A stretch of 64,000 nt of DNA from Rhizophagus clarus (lineage: Eukaryota; Glomeromycota; Glomeromycetes; Glomerales; Glomeraceae). Of this stretch, positions 10,534 through 23,860 are shown piece after piece. Below the pieces are notes generated by a model. That model made no database searches and was not told the origin of the DNA. It saw nothing but the letters and a program-made list of their open reading frames with translations. A program made the position numbers and the translations under genes. How positions within the stretch are numbered: the first letter of the stretch is position 1; each line of letters begins with the position of its first letter. The stretch spans positions 62,001 through 126,000 of the forward strand of contig BLAL01000050.1 of the NCBI GenBank assembly GCA_015698045.1, read 5' to 3'.

Positions 10534-11815
10534 AGCAAAAAATAAAGATACAAGATACAAAAATTCTGAGATACAAAAATTCGAACAAAGTAAGATATAA
10601 ATAAGAGACCTCATCCCAATTCCCAAACCCCCAAGCTGACCTTGCATTTCCAAATTTATACGGTATATGTTGAAATTATATCATATTGAGATGTTTATTT
10701 CGTGATAATCTTACAAGGGGAGACGATTTGTTTAGAATTGAAAATAAAATTGATTTGAATTATACAAAAATTTAAATTTTAATTATTTAACATATTGACA
10801 TATTTACATAACGAAAGGAAATTTTTATTTAACGAAAGGAAAATTTAGATTTAACAAAAGGAAAATTTAGATTTACTTATTTAACGAAAGGAAATTTTTA
10901 TTTGTAAGTTGCTAAAGTATTTGTTTATGAACAAATAGGACTATCGTTACATCATTCAATAAGAATCTGCAGATGTTTATCTAAGATAAATTTGCACTTC
11001 CTTTTTTGATTAAGCGCAGTAAACATAACCTTTTACAGCCATAATTGCTGATATAATACATACTATTGTACAAAATACAAATAAATATTAGTGAGATTAT
11101 TTAATTAACAGACCTTGCTTTAGTTAGGTTCAGAGATGATGCTTGAATCTCGATCGATTGATAATAACAAATAATGAATAAATGCACTTTGAATATAAAT
11201 AAGAGCCATGTTTCAAATAATAATGCGAAGTATGTAATTAAATGATTATATTGTATTGTTTAATTTATTATTATTATATTGTAAATCTTGACATTTTTAT
11301 ATTGATGATAAAATAATAACGTAAAGCGTGAATATAAGAAAAAAACTTTTTACATAATATGTAGTAAACGTCTCTAGCTTATGTAAATATGGCTCTAAGG
11401 CAATTCTCATATCAATGTCTTGACAGTAATATCACACAGATCAAGAACGTAATATTTGCGGCTCTAAGTGATACAAGAGTGTGATTGAATCTAAAATTCC
11501 ATTTTTTGGCACATGTTTATTGATCATCTAATCAACAATTAATCTATATTTGGATAGTTCAATAGTGTACCGTATCGAACATTGACCTCTCATACCGATT
11601 TCGTGAAAGAATTCTTCTATATATTAGTAAAACTTCGGTAATTTATTTTTTTTTTTTTTTGTATGTTTAGTGAAATTACAGTCTAGATTAGATTATCTTT
11701 TTTTTCTCTAATCAGATTAGATTACTATAATTATATCAAAGTACAATTAAATTCTAACCATAAATTTTGTTAAAAATCAACAATTCTACAAAACTATTTA
11801 CGTCTTATTTGGTTA
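10534..11815. other. Intergenic region with a short repeat
   Basis: At 10,815-10,900 the words AACGAAAGGAAATTTTTATT and AAAGGAAAATTTAGATTTA alternate about five times. No gene is seen. 11,680-11,730 holds an AATCAGATTAGATTA-like repeat just before the next transposase remnant. Confidence 0.4.
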
Positions 11816-14800
11816 TGAGAAAGAGATATATTCACTCCACCGGCAGTTCTGTAAAACTATTTCAAATTCGCAATTGGTTTTCTCATACTAGTCGTAATGA
11901 GACAACAGCAAATTCAACTGAAGATAACAATGAAATGTTATCTGAAGACATCGATATGGAGGACATTAATAGAAATGATAATGAATCAATATATTTTCAG
12001 CATTATGATAATGATATAAATTTGAGGGATAATGTAATTGACGAATCATTAGATAAAGATAGTGATAATGATGACGAAGAGAAAGATTATAATGAAGAGG
12101 AAGATTATTTCAATGAGGAAGGTGAAGAAGAGGAAGGTCACAATGATGATGAGGAAGAGGAAAGTCACAACGACCACAATGACGAAGAAGAAGAGGAAGG
12201 TAACAACAACGAGAACAACAACATACATCAAATCATTGAAGCTTTAGATAAAGACGAAATACCATCCTGTGATGGTGAATTTTCACCTTACTTCAATGAT
12301 TATACAACTACTGCTTTATTCTATTGGCTCCAGAAACACAATATTTCTACAAAAGCATATGAAGATCTTGCTAACATCATTCACAATCCTCAATTTGAGC
12401 CCACTCATGTAGTAAAAAATATCAGAAGATTCCAATCTTGGAGAAAACGTCTTCCTTTACTACCAATAATAACAAAGCCTATTAAAATTTCATCAAAAAA
12501 AACTCCGTCAACTTCACGAGGTTCAAAACTTTTGTACCAACTCTCAATTAGCAAAATTATATGGCATGTTCTCAACAATTCGATGCTGATGAGACATATG
12601 TATTTTGGACCGGGCATTAATTCTAAAACAAAATTGGAATTTTGGCATGAAACTCTATGGGAAGAATCTCCACTTTTTGGACAAAATAAAATAATAATAT
12701 CAGAAGGTAATAAACAATATAGTTTGATATAATTATGGCCTGTGTTAGTAAAATTGATTGATTTAATAGTAATATACCGATCTGGTGATTTTGTCTACTA
12801 TAACGATAATAATGGTCATCAAAGACTTGGAAGATTAAGAGCAATTTTGAAAAATAATAATGAAGATTATCAGTTACGAATTCAAAAAATTCTGAATTAT
12901 GATGACTTACCTGGAAATTTAAAAGGATTATCAAGACAACATTGTTCTCTTGTTGGGGAAGTTTGGTTGGTAGACGAACCATTTCCAATTATCATGACCT
13001 CTCAAATTCTAGAAAAAGCGACTATATTAATAACGTTTTAACACCAAAACATTTCCGAAGATTCATTGCATATTACTGAAGTAATTTATAAATGTAATGA
13101 CCGTTGGCACATTCGTGATGTGAAACTTTTATACTAATATCCTTCTGATTACATTTCTATCAGAGATCCACCATCATCTATGCCAGTTTATAAGCTGTTT
13201 TTAGATCTTTATTATGACAATTTTGGTACGTTTAGAAATGTGTATTATTCTTTAGGTGGTGTCTATGTACAGTTTGACAACATGCCAACACATCAAAGAA
13301 AACTTATCAAAAACCATTTTATTTTTGGATTTGTTCCATTTTGTGGCAATTTTGACGAATTTATGCTACCATTTGTTTTAAAAATGAAAGAACTTGAAAA
13401 AGGTAAGATAATGACTGTTCAAGGACAAAATGCATGGGTAATTGCTGGTTTGGGTGTTGTTACAGCAGATTTACTTCAAGGTAATGACTTGGCAGGAGTA
13501 CTAAGGTATTTCGACTTAATTAATAATTTAATAATATAACTTGAAACAATTTAATGATATAATTTGTAACAACTATTGAAATTTTTTAAAAATAATTTAG
13601 GCATAATGCAAATAAAGGTTATCGTACCTGTACAATTAAAAAGGAATTATGGAGTTCTTATAATCAGGATACTGTGACAACATTACGTTAACATCATATT
13701 ATAAATGAAGAAATTTTAGAAATTTCTCAGGAACCGGTAACATCAAGAAGAGACCAACTTTGTACAAAGTATGGTTTAAGACAATTGCCTAGTATTTTAG
13801 ATAAATTAAAAAGGGAAAGGCATCTACAAGCACCGCAGGACATTTATCACGCCACCATGGGAAAGATTGGGCGACTGCTAAAGTTAACCTGTGAATTATT
13901 TTCACAAGAAGGAGAAGATGATTTCATTAAAATTTGGAAAAATTTTGAAATTCCAAAAAAGTGGAGTAATTTACCAAATCTGATCTCTCATCATAATAGT
14001 TTTATAATGTCTGATCTTCTCAGACTAACTATGATTATGCCATTCTTGCTAAATCAGTTTCTAAAGGAATTAAGTCTTAAGCATAATGAAGAAGTTGCTA
14101 TTCAACAAAGGATTGATGCACTTCGAATTAATTTAGTGCCAAAAAGCATTATATCTTGTTGAGTATATGTTGCGAAAACTATGAAGACAGTTTTTAATAA
14201 AGAATTTACGTCAGATAGCTACAAGGAATTATAACAATATCTTGAAGAAGAGTTTTCAATCCTTCCAAAGGTATAGTTATGGAATTGAAATTCAAAAAGT
14301 GTGGAATAATTTAAATTTGATTCTAACAATAATATTTTTTTTATATATTAGGTTTTTGCAAATTTTGTTAATTTACCAAATATACATGTTAATATGCATC
14401 TTCTGATGCATGCTAAAACCTTTGGAACACTCACTAATACCCAGGTTGGTATAAAAGAGATGGTACATCATATTTTTAAGGGAATGGTACCAAAGATGAA
14501 TTGCAAAAACATAGACTTGGATTTATTAAAGCGTTATAATACTATATTTGCAATTCGACATTTAGTAGATGGTGGTATTGATCCAAGATTTAATAGGCCT
14601 TGTACTGGGTTCACAAATCTTGATCAATTATTTTTGAACTGGTACGTTACAGAAGATAAATATTCAATTGAAGAATAAGCTCAGAATGATGATGCAGAAA
14701 GTAAAATTAAATTGTATATTATATATTATATCATATATGCATACATAATATTTACTAATTTTAATTTAGTTACATCCCTAGTAAATTTTATCTTGAACAT

Positions 14801-15344
14801 TTCCTTAAAAAAAAAAATGCTAAAGAAGGATCGGAATAACCTTCTGTTTACTCTGCAGCATGGTTTTAAAACTGAACTGTTTTTATCTTATGTAAATATG
14901 AAGTTCGAGGCGGCTCTTATAAATTCTTCAACTAGCTAGTACAAATTAGCATCATATACCATTGAAGAAAAAAATAGTGTCCTTTCAAAAATCCACTTAC
15001 ATCTTGGTGATTTTGTCACAATTTATGAAGAAGATCATGAAGAATCTTATGCAATCATCAAAGGGATTTTTCAACATAAGGGTAATAATGACAAATATTA
15101 TGCCTTTATTATTGTGGATTGGTTTGAAGATACTGGGATTGAACATTCACTGTTGAAATGTCCACTTTATCACCTTTAAGCAATAGGGAATAAATGGAGG
15201 CGTATTTTTCCAATTACTGTAATAGATAATGTACAAAAAGTACATTTTATTCATAATTGTAATTCAGGAGGATGTCAAGGATCTGATCATGATACCACGA
15301 ACAGAATTTGGATAAAAAATAATTTTTATTTTACAGCTATATGA
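11816..15344 (+). pseudogene. Plavaka/CACTA-like transposase gene, full-length but broken
   Basis: From MRKRYIHSTG the frame passes through a very acidic linker (12,050-12,230). Conserved blocks follow: FSPYFNDYTTTALFYWLQKH, VVKNIRRFQSWRKRLPLL, KTPSTSRGSK, MYFGPG, FWHETLWEESPLFG, YSLGGVYVQFDNMP, NHFIFGFVPF, TADLLQGNDLAGVLR, GEDDFIKIWKNFE, NFVNLPNIHVNMHLLMHAK, LKRYNTIFAIRHLVDGG, YAFIIVDWFED and WRRIFPITVID. In my memory this block order is diagnostic of a Glomeromycotina multicopy family related to Plavaka transposases. At least three short GT-AG introns are visible (about 12,719-12,769; 13,505-13,601; 14,271-14,351). About seven stops interrupt it: mostly TAA at likely Gln codons, one TGA at the Trp of SC-W-VYVAKTMK and one TAG. 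Terminal repeats were not found. Confidence 0.7.
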
Positions 15345-15714
15345 TTAATTAAAATTACTGAAAGATTGTTATATTTTACAATAATTACAAATAATTAATT
15401 AATTTTATCCAATAAAAATCTAGTTCTAATATCATATATATTTTAAACAATGAGTAAGAGATTGTCAAGATTGTCATACCTAGTAAAGTAAGTGTCTGAG
15501 CCGATTAGGAAATTTTGTTAAGAAGAATTCAGTTTTTTTATTTGCTATTGGTGGTGTTATGATCATTGCATGTAATACTTTATATCATCTCAGTTGAAAT
15601 TAAATTTTAAATTAAATTTTAATTAAATTACAAATTAATAAAATATATATAAAAACATTTAAAATTTAGTATTGAATTTATCAATATTAATTAATATGAT
15701 ATTGATTTGATATT
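15345..15714. other. AT-rich non-coding stretch
   Basis: Probably the 3' flank of the transposase remnant. No further ORF or repeat is visible apart from AAATTAAATT-type low complexity. Confidence 0.3.
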
Positions 15715-16430
15715 TTATTTATTTCACACTTTTTTAAAAATTAATTATTACTTTTAACGATAAAATGATATAGATTTGTTATATTAACGATATCAAATTA
15801 ATATTGATTCGATATTTATAAAATGATATCTTTATGATATCATTTTGATATTAAATAAATATCAAAATGATATTATATCAATATCGTATTTGTTTCACAT
15901 TTTTCGTTATTGTTTAATTATATCAAAATGATGTCAATTCGTTATATTGCCTATATCGAAATGATGTTAATTTGATATTTATAAGATGATGTTTTTACAA
16001 TGTCATATTGATACTGAATACATGCTGATACGATATCATATCTATATCATATTTGTTTCACATTTTTATTGTTGTTTAACTATATCAAAATGATGTTGAT
16101 TCGTTAAATATTCAATATTAAATTGATGTCGATTTGACATTTATAAGATGATGTTTTTACGATGTCATATTGATACTGAATACATGTTATTACGATATCA
16201 TATCAATAACGTATTTGTTCACATTTTTTTAAAAAATCATCGTTGTTATAACAATATTAATATGATATCGATTTGATATTTCTTTAAGTAAATATCTTTA
16301 CAATATCATTTTGATATATCGAATAAATAATATACTGATATCATTGCGATATCATAATGATATCATTTGCAAATCGATATCATTACGATGTATATTTAAT
16401 ATCATTACTATATCAATTTATCATCGTTTA
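15715..16430. repeat. About 165-bp tandem repeat rich in GATATC/ATGATAT, about 4 copies
   Basis: The block TATTTGTTTCACATTTTT recurs at about 15,719, 15,889, 16,048 and 16,213. Between copies lie TATATCAAAATGATGTNNAT, ATTTATAAGATGATGTTTTT and ATGTCATATTGATACTGAAT. Its style (GATATC words, dyads) is similar to the 2.6-3.65 kb satellite region. Confidence 0.75.
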
Positions 16431-16501
16431 GAATTTTTAAGTTTCTGTAAAGTAGTATGTTTCTTTAATATTAAAAGAATCTCTCTTTCCCCATTCCTTA
16501 C

Positions 16502-16641
16502 ATTTCAAGTTTAAGTTCGTCTGAGAAGTCTGATGACCTAAAAAAATAAAGAAAGAAATATTAGTATGTTTCTTTAATATTAAAAGAATTCCCTTCTTTC
16601 CTATTCTTTACATTCCAAGTTTGTCTAAGAAGTTTGATGAC
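16502..16641 (-). repeat. Micro-exon-like array D, left part (2 units)
   Basis: On the minus strand, 16,612-16,641 (30 nt) and 16,502-16,537 (36 nt) are each preceded by a T-tract ending TTTTTTTAG and followed by GTAAAG or GTAAGG. The 74-bp spacer between them contains ACTAAT, a good branch-point match, 20-odd bases before the acceptor. Both segments start GTCATCA-ACTTCT and end GGAAT or GAAAT; both lengths are multiples of three. The array continues at 23,861 after the hAT1 insertion. Confidence 0.65.
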
Positions 16642-16849
16642 CTAAAAAAATAAAGAAAGAAATGTTAATATGTAGGGCTCCAATCGGTTTTGGTAATTAC
16701 CAAACCGTACCAATCGGTTTCAGTATCAGTTTTCATGGTTTACTAAACTGAACCTGTCAGTATATTTACCGATCAGTTTTGGTAATTTCAGTTTTGGTAC
16801 CAGTTTTGTGATTTACTGAACCGATTTACCAATTTAAAAAATGTTCATT

Positions 16850-18100
16850 TTTTTAAGAAAAATGTTTTTTGTTCAATAAAAGAACGTTTTTACAACATTT
16901 TTTTATTAAAATATTAAAAAAGTTGCGAAAACATTCTTATGTTAAATAATTTAATAAAAAAAAAAACGTTTCGCATTTATTAAATAGTTCAATTAAAAAA
17001 AATAAACGTTTTACTACATTTTTTTAACAGTATTAATAAAAACGGTGCGAAAATGTTTTTTATTTGATAATTATACATAAAAAAATGTCATTTTTTATTT
17101 GTAGATTTAATGAAAAAAAAGTTTTCGCACCGTTTTTGATTCCAAACGTTGAGAAATGTTTTTTACTTATGAATTAATAAAAAAACGTTGTTCACAACAT
17201 TTTTTAACTCTATTAATTAAAAATGTCGCGAAACATTTTTTAATTTAATTTACACATAAAAAACGTTGTGCTCAATGTTTTAACTATATTGATAAAAAAT
17301 GTTGCAAAACGTTTTTTATTTATAGATTTAACAAAAAAAACAGGTTTGCAATTTTTTTTAAAAACGTTGCAAAACGTTTTTTACTTATAAATTAATAAAA
17401 AAAACTGTAATTCACAACGTTTTTTAACTCCATTAATTAAAAACATTGCAAAAACGTTTTTTACACATAAAAAAATGTTGCGCTCAACGTTTTTAACTAT
17501 ATTGATAAAGAACGTTGCAAAACATTTTTTATTTATAGATTCAATGAAAAAAAAACATTTCGCAATGTTTTTTTAAAAACGTTGCAAAACATTTTTACTT
17601 ATGAATCAATAAAAAAACGTGTTCACAACATTTTTTAACTCCATTAATTAAAAACGTTGCAAAACGTTTTTTATTTAAGAAATTAACGAAAAAAAAATGG
17701 TTTTGCAATGTTTTTTTAAAAATGGTGTAAAATGTTTTTTACATATGAATTAATAAAAAAAACGTATTTTGCAATGTTTTTTTAACTCATTAATTGAAAA
17801 CATTGTGCTCAACATTTTTTATTTATAGATTTAATGAAAAAAAAACATTTTCGCAATGTTTTTTTTAAAAACGTTGCAAAGCGTTTTTACTTATGAATCG
17901 ATAAAAAAAATGTTGTTCGCAACGTTTTTTAACTCCATTTTAATTAAAAATGTTGTAAAACATTTTTTATTTAAGAAATTAATAAAAAAAATAGTTTCGT
18001 AATGTTTTTTTAAAAATGTTGCAAAACGTTTTTTACATATGAATTAATAAAAAAAAACGTAGTTCACAACGTCTTTTAACTCATTAATTAAGAAAGTAAC
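16850..18100. repeat. Left subterminal ACGTT-rich array of hAT1
   Basis: Repeated half-palindromes of the form AAACGTTGCAAAACGTTTTT, each followed by TTATGAATTAATAAAAAAA. A higher-order period of about 110 bp alternates CAAAACG and TTCACAACG versions. ACGT/AACGTT words dominate more than 1.2 kb. Subterminal repeats of this sort are known transposase-binding sites in hAT elements; that role here is inference. Confidence 0.75.
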
Positions 18101-18490
18101 AAAAAACATTTTCGCTCTGGATTTCAGTCATACTGTATTAATTCAGTAATATGACTGGTATTAGTATTCTGATTTATCAAACTGAATCCATTCGGTAAAT
18201 TTGATTTAGGTTTCAGAAATTTACCGAATAGGTTTCAAAAATTTACTGAACTTAATTTTCAGTACCAAATGGATTTCGGTAAATTGCCAATTTTATAATT
18301 TATCAAACCGAATGATGATTCATTTACCAGATTTTTGCAGATCGATCTTATTGATTTTAATTTATTTTTTACATTTTTTTTATCTCCAATTTTTTTCTCT
18401 CAGCTAATTATATAAAATTATAATTCTAATTATAATAATTTTATTTCTAATTATAATAATCTTAATTTTAATTCATTTTTATATATAATA

Positions 18491-21400
18491 ATGACTTCTG
18501 GGTCTGGAGAGAATCAAGTTGAATATGACATTGAGAAAGAGGTTGAGACTGAGACTAAAAAAAATCAAGTTGAACATGAACATGACGCTAAAACTGAAGA
18601 AGAGCAGGGTGAAAAAAATAATGATCATGAAGTGGAAGATTTGCATGTTAAGAAAACTAATATGAAGCATAATTATAAACGTAGTTGGGTTTGGGAACAC
18701 TTTACATATGACGAAACTGAAAAGAAAGCAAAATGCAACCACTGCAAAACATTAATTATTTGTAATAAAGGAAGATCGTCAAGAATGGCCAGTCATATTA
18801 AAAGTAAACATAAGTTAATTAAAGAAAAAGAAAAAAAGCAACTTACAATACGTGAAACTATTAATAATTCTGAAGCAATTATAAGTATAATGTTCTTTTC
18901 TTTTTAAAATAAATATTTGATTTGTGGGTTGTAATGATAAATAATTTTGTATATTGAATATATCAATCACTGTGCATGTAACCCTTTAATTTGCTTTATT
19001 ATAGTTAACATAATAAAATTTTTGGCACAGCATCCTCTTCCAACATATAACACATATGTAAAATTTAAAATCAACCAAAATTTATTTAATTGGTTAAATT
19101 AACGATTTTTGAATTTATAATTTTGGCCGAAATTTCCTTAATTCTGTTCAAAATCGTAATTCTAACCTAAATTTTGTTAAAATTGAAAATTTCAGGCCCA
19201 ATATAACACTTCATTTATACAAAATAACTCTCAAACTAAATATGGAAAATAAAACTTCTAAATGGCCCCTAAGTGTTTATTAAAAAATTTCTTCAAATAC
19301 ATTTTGTTTTTCAAGTTAGATCTTAGTTAGAAGTTTTCATTAAAAATAAAAAATTAATGCAAAAAACTTGTCATTTGTCAACCATAACGAGTATTATAAA
19401 AATTTAAATTAAAATAGAAAATATTTTATATCATTATATAACAGGTAAAAAGTTAAAATACATAAATCTAAATAATTTTTTAATACAATAAATATAATTT
19501 AAATTCATCAAAAAATTTTTTTTGCTTTTTATTTTATTTATATAATTAAATTGTAAAATTTCTTTATTATTTTAGTTGTTTTAACTGTAAAATAAACTAC
19601 CCATTAATTTCAAGAATAATTAAATATTAAAAAATATCTTTTTTATAATAAAAATCTAATATTTAAATATGATTGGACAGAAATAAATTGGTTAAAAACA
19701 ATGAAAATTTTGTATTATTTTTTAGTTAAAAATAAATATATTACCCAAAAATAAGCTTAATAACGTTATTCTCCTCTTGTTTACTAATGATAAATAAAAA
19801 TTTGTCATTATTTCATATTAATAAACAGAAAAATATTAATAGATTCAATAATAACTAAAAATCTAGTTGGATAACCAGCACCATTACCTTAATAAAAGTT
19901 GTTTCTTTTGTAAATTTATGGCTAAAAATGAGATATTTATTATTAGTTAAAAATTTCTTTTTAAAATTTTATAACATAAAAAATCTTTTTTTTTTTTCAA
20001 AAAAACAGTTTTTTCGTATTTATACAAAAACTAATTGAAAAACTGCCTTATAACCTTAAAAAATCTTTTTCCTCATGCAAATTTACATATATTTTTGCTA
20101 TTAATATTATGTGTTTGTCCATACTTTTATAAAGATCTCAAAAAATAGTAGTTTTTAAACATAAATTTCATGTATATGCAAAGAAAAAGTAAAAATGGAA
20201 AATTAGTTTTAAAAACTGATAAAGCACATGACAATCTATGATATTACTTAATTTGTATAGGAGTTGCATATTAAAATTGATGGTTAATTATAAAATGAAG
20301 TAACTTGATTATAGTTACACAAATTTCTTTTAATATGAAAATGATCTACATGTTACATGCGCGGTAATTAATATGAATATTTTTAATTTATAAATTTATA
20401 AACTCATGTATTTATTAATATTCATATTTAGATATATAATAAAGATTCTTTTAAAAATTCCTTATTCGATGGATTGTAAAAGATGATTTGTAACATGATT
20501 TATCTTTTATGCAAAGATGCATTCATTCCATCTGCAGATACTATCAAAAATTATATTATGACATTTTATGAAGATAGTCATAAAAAAATTGCTTTAATTT
20601 TACAAGTATATTAATGTTTTTTAATAATAATATTTTTATTAATTGATTTTACAATTTATTATTTTAATTTTATAGAATACATCTAGTAAAATTTCTTTTA
20701 CAATAGGCGCTTGGACTTCATCAAATAATTATTCCTTTTTAGGAATAATAGCTCATTGGGTTACTGAAAGTTGGGAATTAAAAAGTATCCTTTTAGATTT
20801 TATTAAGCTTGAAGGGCCACACTCAGGAGCTAATATTAAGAAAGCTTTTTTAAAAAGTTTAAAAAATTTTGAAATTGAATCAAAGGTTAGTTTTTTTATA
20901 AATAATACTATGATAATTTAAAAAAAAAATTAATTTAAAAAAAATTTTATATAGATCCTTGGGGTGACAACAGATAATACGAGTAATAATGTCACATTTC
21001 TCAAAGCTATTGAAGATGATCTTTCTCAAAAATATATTTATTTTAACAGTGATGATAAGCATGTTAGATGCTTGGCTCATGTAATTAATTTAGCTGCACA
21101 ACAAGCCCTTACTACATTTAAAGCTGTAGAAAATGATGAAATATCAGATGAAGAAGTTGGTAGTTTAATACGTAAGGTAAATATTTTTTTTATGGTTATT
21201 ACTGTTATTTAACTAATAAATTTATTAAAAATTATGTTACCTTTTAGCTTTGTACTCTTGTAAAAAAAATAAAAGCATCCCCTCAACAAGAAAATAAATT
21301 CAAAGCTCAATGTAAAGCTGCAAATGTTCCAAATCTTAATGTTATGCTAGATGTTCGTACTAGATGAAATTTCACATACGACATGTTTGTAAGGACAAGA

Positions 21401-22675
21401 AAGCTCAAGGAAGTAAGTTTGTTGTTCTATTATTTATTTTAATAATTTATTAAAAATAATTATATTTTTTTTTTAGCCTCTTAATACATTAAATAACAGT
21501 GATCCAACCCTTTGTCCATTTACTATCAATGAAGAAAAATGGGTTCATTTATTAGAAATAAAAGAGTTATTAAAGGTTAAATTTTAATATTATGCATGTA
21601 ATTATATATTTCTATAGTTTTGATTTTTTTTTTTTTTTTTTAGTGTTTTGCTAAAGCAACAAAGCAAATTTGTGGGGAAACATATCCAACAATATCATAT
21701 GTAATTCTTATATATAATATTTTATTAAATAAATTAGAAGATTTTTGTGATACTCCAAATCGATTTGAAAATAGTAAAGTAAATTGAATTTTTATTTAAT
21801 ATTTTAATAATTTTACATTATATGTAATTTAAATTTATTTTTTAATAGGAAGCGGCAACCAATGCCATTAATAAGCTTAAAATTTATTATAATAAAACTG
21901 ATTCAATTTTATATGCAGTATCTTTGAGTAAGTTATTATTAAGTTGATTTAATTTTAATAATTTTAATAAATTTTTTTTTATATTTTGTTATAGTTTTAG
22001 ACCCACGTCTTAAAATAGAATATATGAAAGATAATGAATGGGAAAGAAAATAAATCAATAAAACAAAAAAAAATGTAAGTTTTATTTGTTTTATTTAGAT
22101 TATATTATAATTTTTCATTTAATACATATTGTATATCAATTTAATAGGTATCTGAACTCTATAAGACATTATATGCGTCTCAAGAAACTCAAAATACTAA
22201 TATAGAATATAATTCTTCAGATGAGGATCTTGTTTCACATATTTTCAAATGGCGCTGTATTGAATCAGTAAGTGAATTTGATCATTATCTCAAGGCTGAT
22301 CGAGCACAAGCTTTGTGTGATATTTTAAATTGGTGGAAAGTAAGTTTATTATTTTAAAGAGTATTTATTTAATTAAATATTTGTAACAATTTTTTAATCA
22401 TAGCAACATGAAGAAGAATACTCAAATTTATCGAATATGGCTAGAGACTACCTTGGGATTCCAGGTTATTAATTTGTTTTTATTTTACTATTCAATAATA
22501 TTTATCAATGTAAAAAATATTAATATTTTATTTGGTAGCAACAAGTGCCCCCTCTAAACGTATTTTTTCAAGCGCTGCTGATGTAATAACATATGATAGA
22601 GCAAGTCTTGCTCCCGAAACCGTACATGCAGTTATGTGTCTAAAACATTGGTTTCGTTCAGGTGTTTTAGATTAA
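18491..22675 (+). pseudogene. hAT1 transposase (BED zinc finger, RNase H-like, dimerisation domain)
   Basis: Exon 1 (from ATG 18,491) encodes an acidic leader and a BED zinc finger: SWVWEHFTYDETEKKAKCNH, C-x2-C, then SRMASHIKSKHK. The catalytic part starts near 20,460 and runs through roughly eleven exons: FTIGAWTSSNNYSFLGIIAH, GVTTDNTSNN, VRCLAHVINLAAQ, LDVRTR-NFTYDM, ILDPRLK, then the C-terminal dimerisation block with ATSAPSKRIFSSAADVITYD and LAPETVHAVMCLKHWF, ending at TAA. All introns are short, GT-AG, except the first, which is enlarged by a nested element. In-frame stops are few: TGA at the invariant Trp of RTRWN, a TAA after WERK, and one TAA plus a frameshift near 20,490. It was therefore recently active but is now probably dead. 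Confidence 0.85.
18964..20373. mobile_element. Non-autonomous element nested in the first intron of hAT1 (possibly MULE-like)
   Basis: The left end CAATCACTGTGCATGTAAC and the inverted right end TAATTACCGCGCATGTAAC match at about 14 of 19 positions. The flanks TGAATATAT (18,955-18,963) and TGAATATTT (20,374-20,382) match at 8 of 9, which would fit a 9-bp Mutator-type duplication. No ORF is present. It separates the BED exon from the catalytic exons of the hAT1 transposase by about 1.4 kb. Confidence 0.5.
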
Positions 22676-22979
22676 ATTTTAACGTAGAACATATATGTGA
22701 CACACGTAAATTTTTTTTTTGAAATTTTTAATTGGGTTTATTAGTTTTTTATTTTTTCTGTCAATTTTGACCTAATTTTATTATATGAATTTCGTTATTT
22801 GTAGTTTTGACATAAAGATTGTAAATAAATATTTAGTATGTTTCTTAAAAAAAAAAAGAATCAAAAAAATTGTAAAATATTATAATACATAATTTGCGTA
22901 ATGTATTTACGTATATTCCTTTTATTAATGTATTATTAATTATTATAAACTGAACTAAACGGTTTTCCTTAATCAATTT

Positions 22980-23250
22980 AATGAAAAAAAGAACGTTTTT
23001 ATTGTTTTAATAAAAAAACGTTTTTATTGCTTTAATAAAAAACGTTTTTATTGCTTTAATAAAAAATGTTTTTATTGCTTTAATAAAAAATGTTTTTATT
23101 ACTTTAATAAAAAACGTTTTTATTGTTTTAATAAAAAACGTTTTTATTGTTTTAATAAAAAAATGTTTTTATTGCTTTAATAAAAAACGTTTTTATTACT
23201 TTAATAAAAACCGTTTTTATTGTTTTAATAAAAAAACGTTACAAAATATT
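22980..23250. repeat. Right subterminal array of hAT1, 24-25 bp units
   Basis: About eleven copies of AACGTTTTTATTGCTTTAAT followed by AAAA, with IUPAC-level variation (GCTTT/GTTTT/ACTTT). It mirrors the ACGTT-rich array at the left end but with a simpler unit. Confidence 0.85.
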
Positions 23251-23860
23251 TTTTTACAGTAGCAATACCACACATTCAAATTGCAAATGAACAAAGTAAA
23301 AAAAGATTGTAATTGAAAAATTAATAAGAAAATGAATTATTTGAAATTATCACACTCGTTATTGTAATACATACCGCTAAGCCACATTAATTTTTTTACA
23401 ATTGTAATATAAAAGTTATAAAAAAACGTTGCAAAACGTTTTTTTATAATATTTGCGAAATTAATAAAAAACATTTTTTTACAATATAGCGAAACGATTT
23501 TACATTTCGCAACTTTTTTTTGCATAATTAATGATAACATTTTTTACAACATTTCGCACCATTTTTATCATTCTAATAAAAAAATATATTGTGAAATGTC
23601 ATTTTTTTGTCAATTAAACGGCTTCGCATCTTTTTTAATACATAACTTATCGGTAATTCAGTTTAGTTTTTGATAATTACCGACCAGTATCAGTATTGAT
23701 GATTACCGAAACTGATCAGTTTCAATAATCACTAATACTGATACTGATCAATTTGGTTCAGTATCAGTTTTTGCAAAAACTGTACCAAACTGAACTGATC
23801 AGAACCCTATTAGTATGTTTCTTTAATATTAAAAGAATTCCTCCCTTCTCTATTTCTTAC

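Larger units (their letters stand above)
16673..23809 (+). mobile_element. hAT1: large hAT transposon with near-perfect 8-bp target duplication
   Basis: The left end TAGGGCTCCAATCGGTTTTG and the right end, read inverted, TAGGGTTCTGATCAGTTCAG form terminal inverted repeats typical of hAT elements. The flanking octamers are TTAATATG (16,665-16,672) and TTAGTATG (23,810-23,817), one mismatch. Neighbouring repeat units at 16,561 and 23,810 show that the pre-insertion site read TTAGTATG. Inside are subterminal CGGTT/ACCGA-rich arms, an ACGTTTT array on each side and one transposase gene. A second element (18,964-20,373) is nested within an intron. Length is 7,137 bp. Confidence 0.9.
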
